Both the position numbers and the translations under genes were made by a program. From assembly GCA_024343425.1 (NCBI GenBank), contig BRLC01000014.1, positions 62,001 to 126,000 of the forward strand: a stretch of DNA of 64,000 bases. Direction: 5' to 3'. This document shows positions 61,243 through 64,000 of the stretch, piece by piece (positions within the stretch are counted from its first letter, which is position 1; each line of letters starts with the position of its first letter). The notes under the pieces were generated by a model. It had not been told where the DNA came from and searched no databases. It saw nothing but the letters and a program-made list of their open reading frames with translations. Source of the DNA: Rhizobiaceae bacterium MnEN-MB40S. Lineage in GTDB: Bacteria; Pseudomonadota; Alphaproteobacteria; Rhizobiales; Rhizobiaceae.

Positions 61243-62054
61243 CAGTCGCCCTCGAAGACCGGTTTTTCCTTGGCCACGAAGGCGTCGTAGGCGCGCTTGA
61301 AATCGGCCGTCTGCATGCAGATCGCCTGGGCCTGGGCTTCCGCCTCGATCGCCTCGTCGATGGACATCGACCATTCCTGTTTCAGCATGGTCTTGGTCAT
61401 CATGTGACCGAAGGTCGGCCCGGCTGCGAGTTTCTGCGCAAGCGTGACGGCTTCGGCTTCCAGTTCGCCTGCCTCAACGACGCGGTTGAAGAAGCCCCAG
61501 CGTTCGCCTTCTTCCGCCGACATGCTGCGGCCCGTGTAGAGCAGCTCTGACGCGCGCCCCTGGCCGATGATGCGCGGCAGGATCGCGCAGGCGCCCATGT
61601 CGCAGCCGGCAAGCCCGACACGAGTGAAGAGGAAGGCGGTCTTCGCCTCCGGCGAGGCCAGCCGCATATCCGAAGACATTGCGATGATTGCGCCTGCGCC
61701 GACGCAAACGCCGTCAACCGCGGCGATCACCGGCTTGCCGCATCCGATCATCGCCTTGACGAGATCGCCGGTCATCCGGGTGAAGGCCAGAAGCTCCTTC
61801 ATGCTCATCGAAATCAGCGGACCGATGATGTCGTGCACATCGCCGCCTGAGCAGAAATTGCCGCCATTCGAGCCGAAAACGACCGCGTCCACGTCGTCCG
61901 CATAGACGAGCGCGCGAAAACAGTCGCGCAGTTCCGCGTAGCTGTCGAAGGTCAGCGGGTTCTTGCGATCTGGCCTGTCGAGCGTGACGATGGCGACCGT
62001 TCCGTCCATCCTCCAGTTGAAATGCTCAGGCGCGAACGAAGCCATCGATGTCAT
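61242..62054 (-). CDS. Enoyl-CoA hydratase family protein
   Basis: 270 residues; oxyanion-hole [17 protein letters not shown] and [17 protein letters not shown], then [19 protein letters not shown]. Coupled to marR (ATGA) and to the dehydrogenase. Likely hydration or ring cleavage in the lower pathway. Confidence 0.85.
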   Translation of the reverse strand: MTSMASFAPEHFNWRMDGTVAIVTLDRPDRKNPLTFDSYAELRDCFRALVYADDVDAVVFGSNGGNFCSGGDVHDIIGPLISMSMKELLAFTRMTGDLVKAMIGCGKPVIAAVDGVCVGAGAIIAMSSDMRLASPEAKTAFLFTRVGLAGCDMGACAILPRIIGQGRASELLYTGRSMSAEEGERWGFFNRVVEAGELEAEAVTLAQKLAAGPTFGHMMTKTMLKQEWSMSIDEAIEAEAQAQAICMQTADFKRAYDAFVAKEKPVFEGD

Positions 62055-62527
62055 ATGACCTTTCTCCCATTGATCGAAACATCCCCCAGCAGGGCAAGCA
62101 GTCGGGCGGCGTCCTCGTCATCGAGCGAGCCCAGCATGGAATTGACCCAGCCTTCGTGAACCTCGGCCATCTCTGCGAAGGATTTCCGCCCGTCCTCGGT
62201 CAATCGGACCTGCATGGCGCGCCGGTCTCCCTCGACCGGGATCCGCACGACCAGGCCGTCCTGAACCAGCCGCTCGATAATGCCGGTCACATTGCCGTTC
62301 GACACCATCAGCGCCTCGGAGAGCTCGGACATCTTCATGCCCTCGCCCTTTCGATAGAGCGCAGCAAGCACGTCGAACCGCGGCAGGGTGGTGGCGAACT
62401 CCACGCGCAATCGCTCGCGGATTTCGCTCTCGATGCGCCGCGACAGTTTCAGCAGACGGATCCAGATGCGCAGCCTCTGCTTTGCATCCAAATCCGCGAC
62501 CGGCGCCGGTTCCAGTTCCAGGTTCAT
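62051..62527 (-). CDS. MarR family transcriptional regulator
   Basis: 158 residues from ATG 62527. Winged helix: [20 protein letters not shown], then [20 protein letters not shown], the usual MarR wing. Lies inside the operon, overlapping both neighbours, so it is co-transcribed; aromatic CoA-ester sensing is common in such MarR proteins. Confidence 0.87.
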   Translation of the reverse strand: MNLELEPAPVADLDAKQRLRIWIRLLKLSRRIESEIRERLRVEFATTLPRFDVLAALYRKGEGMKMSELSEALMVSNGNVTGIIERLVQDGLVVRIPVEGDRRAMQVRLTEDGRKSFAEMAEVHEGWVNSMLGSLDDEDAARLLALLGDVSINGRKVI

Positions 62528-63285
62528 ATAGCGCCGCCGGACAATACGATGGCCTGACCGTTGACGGACTCGGAATTGGGACCGCAAAGCCACAAGACGG
62601 TCTGCGCGACTTCAGCCGGCTGGATGAAGCGGCCCGACGCCGTGCCTTGCAGGATGGCGTTCGCCGCCTCTTCGCGGCTCATCCCGGTCTTCTCGCGTAT
62701 ATTGGACAGCGTGCGCTCCAGCATCGGCGTTTGCGTATAGCCGGGACAGATGGCGTTGACCGTGATCCCCGACTTCGCAAGCTCGATCGACATCGACTTG
62801 GTCAGGCCGACGACGCCATGCTTGGCGGCTGTGTAGGCCGCGGTATAGGCGGAGCCCCGCAGGCCAGCGATGGAAGCGATCGGGATCATGCGGCCCCAGC
62901 CCTTCTCCTGCATGTCGGACAGCGCCGCCTTCAGTGTCAGGAACACGCCGGTCAGGTTGACATCGATCATCCGTTTCCAGGCGTCGAGGTCGAGCTTTGC
63001 GAATGAATGGCTTTCAGCCGCGCCCGCATTGGCGACGACGATGTCGGCGGGACCGGAATGGTCGCGCATCTTTGCGAAGGCGGCGTCGACGGACGCCGGA
63101 TCGGTGACATCGCATTCAACGGTGGAAATCAATGCGGTCTTTTCGGCGACCTCCGCCAACGCCTCCTTGCGACGTCCGCTGATCGTGACCTGCGCGCCTG
63201 CTTCAGCAAGCGCCAGGGCCACCGCCGCGCCGACGCCTGTTCCGCCGCCGGTCACCAATGCATGTTTTCCGGAAAGATCGCTCAT
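62524..63285 (-). CDS. SDR family dehydrogenase (3-hydroxyacyl-CoA type)
   Basis: 253 residues from ATG 63285. Cofactor motif TGGGTGVG, NAG in VVANAGAAESH, catalytic Ser in IASIAGLRGS and YxxxK in YTAAYTAAKHG. It would oxidise a hydroxyacyl-CoA after the hydratase step. Two bases separate it from the upstream gene. Confidence 0.86.
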   Translation of the reverse strand: MSDLSGKHALVTGGGTGVGAAVALALAEAGAQVTISGRRKEALAEVAEKTALISTVECDVTDPASVDAAFAKMRDHSGPADIVVANAGAAESHSFAKLDLDAWKRMIDVNLTGVFLTLKAALSDMQEKGWGRMIPIASIAGLRGSAYTAAYTAAKHGVVGLTKSMSIELAKSGITVNAICPGYTQTPMLERTLSNIREKTGMSREEAANAILQGTASGRFIQPAEVAQTVLWLCGPNSESVNGQAIVLSGGAI

Positions 63286-63287
63286 GG

Positions 63288-64000
63288 TCACACCTTCATC
63301 GTCAGGGTCTCGCCGCGCTCGGCAAGACGGGCCATCTGGTCGCGGCCGGCAAGATAGGGCGACGGCCACGCGGTTTCGCCATCCTTCAACGCGACGGCGG
63401 CATGCAGGGTCCAGTAGGGATCGGCCAGGTGCGGCCGGGCGAGACAGACAAGGTCCGCGCGACCAGCCATCAGGATCGAATTCACATGATCGGGTTCGTA
63501 GATGTTGCCGACAGCCATCGTCGCCATGCCGGCTTCGTTGCGGATGCGATCGGAAAACGGCGTCTGGAACATGCGGCCATAGACCGGTTTTGCGAGGATC
63601 GACGTCTGCCCTGCAGAGACGTCGCATATATCCACGCCGGCCTCGTCGAGCATGCGCGCGATCTCGACCGCCTCGTCAGGGGTGACGCCGCCTTCGCCGA
63701 CCCAGTCATTGGCGGAAATGCGGACGGAAATCGGCTTGCCTTCCGGCCAGACGGCGCGGATGGCGCGATACACTTCCAGCGGATAGCGCATGCGGTTTTC
63801 AAGGCTGCCGCCATAGTCGTCATCGCGCCGGTTGGTCAGCGGCGTAATGAAGGCCGACAGCAGATAGCCGTGGGCGGCGTGTATTTCCAGCATGTCGAAG
63901 CCGCACCGCTGCGCCATTTCGGCTGAGGCCACAAACTGGTCGCGCACCATGTCCATATCCGCCCGGCTCATCGGCTTCGGCGTCTGGTTGCGGTCGGACC
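63288..64000 (-). CDS. 2-aminobenzoyl-CoA monooxygenase/reductase-type enzyme, C-terminal part
   Basis: About 236 residues visible; the frame is open to the right edge, so the N-terminal part is missing. The visible part is the old-yellow-enzyme half: [48 protein letters not shown] and [13 protein letters not shown]. In the family a flavin monooxygenase precedes it (2-aminobenzoyl-CoA or salicylyl-CoA 5-hydroxylase type). The ligase downstream favours the aminobenzoyl form. Confidence 0.8.
   Translation of the reverse strand, partial: SDRNQTPKPMSRADMDMVRDQFVASAEMAQRCGFDMLEIHAAHGYLLSAFITPLTNRRDDDYGGSLENRMRYPLEVYRAIRAVWPEGKPISVRISANDWVGEGGVTPDEAVEIARMLDEAGVDICDVSAGQTSILAKPVYGRMFQTPFSDRIRNEAGMATMAVGNIYEPDHVNSILMAGRADLVCLARPHLADPYWTLHAAVALKDGETAWPSPYLAGRDQMARLAERGETLTMKV

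Overview
The window is a GC-rich chromosomal segment of an alphaproteobacterium, most likely a member of the Hyphomicrobiales (rhizobia-like). This rests on the xylFHGBA block with a divergent ROK regulator, the TRAP and Liv-type transporters tied to catabolic genes, and overlapping ATGA gene junctions. The host part is mostly catabolic operons. One compact integrated phage-like element interrupts it.

Layout. 1-314: 5' part of a secreted peptidoglycan-binding-like protein (minus strand, runs off the edge). 685-7022: TetR regulator, TRAP transporter dctPQM, metallo-beta-lactamase-fold hydrolase, glutathione transferase and fumarylacetoacetase-family hydrolase, in one tight operon for uptake and breakdown of an unidentified organic acid. 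7111-23759: a 16.6 kb integrated element. It carries a tyrosine integrase, a HEPN-like gene on the opposite strand, a head/packaging block (portal, fused protease-capsid, spike base, connectors, terminases), tail chaperones and a tape measure. I see no tail tube, baseplate, lysis, replication or repressor gene. It sits inside the first codons of a metallophosphatase gene: an 11-bp core (TTCATCCATCT) lies at both ends in the same reading frame, and the element supplies a substitute start. 21.4-22.5 kb of the element holds no convincing gene but many inverted repeats, a candidate structured RNA.

23725-33273: the rest of the metallophosphatase, then an acyclic-terpene-utilisation-like set (AtuA, carboxyltransferase, enoyl-CoA hydratase, biotin carboxylase, TIGR03084 protein) and a convergent ankyrin-repeat gene. 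33274-33838: gene-free stretch with direct and inverted repeats. 33839-38081 (minus): glutaryl-CoA dehydrogenase, then a D-amino-acid operon (D-amino-acid transaminase, DgcA racemase, DgcN N-acetyltransferase). 38169-45682: xylose operon xylF-xylH-xylG-xylB-xylA with divergent xylR. 45672-48730: a periplasmic di-heme oxidoreductase with a CRTAC1-like FG-GAP protein. 48869-51921: small membrane protein, BenE-type transporter, TetR regulator, VOC and cupin proteins. 51929-53277: two type II toxin-antitoxin modules (BrnTA-like and HigBA-like). 53425-64000 (minus): a complete-looking aerobic 2-aminobenzoate (anthranilate) CoA-thioester operon: RidA, Liv ABC transporter, CoA ligase, acyl-CoA dehydrogenase, enoyl-CoA hydratase, MarR regulator, SDR dehydrogenase and the C-terminal part of a 2-aminobenzoyl-CoA monooxygenase-type enzyme running off the right edge.

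The features most worth following are the integrated element (gene content closer to a capsid-encoding satellite than to a full phage), its structured non-coding region, and the way it re-starts the gene it enters. All functional calls rest on reading the sequence and recalling protein families; no search was run.
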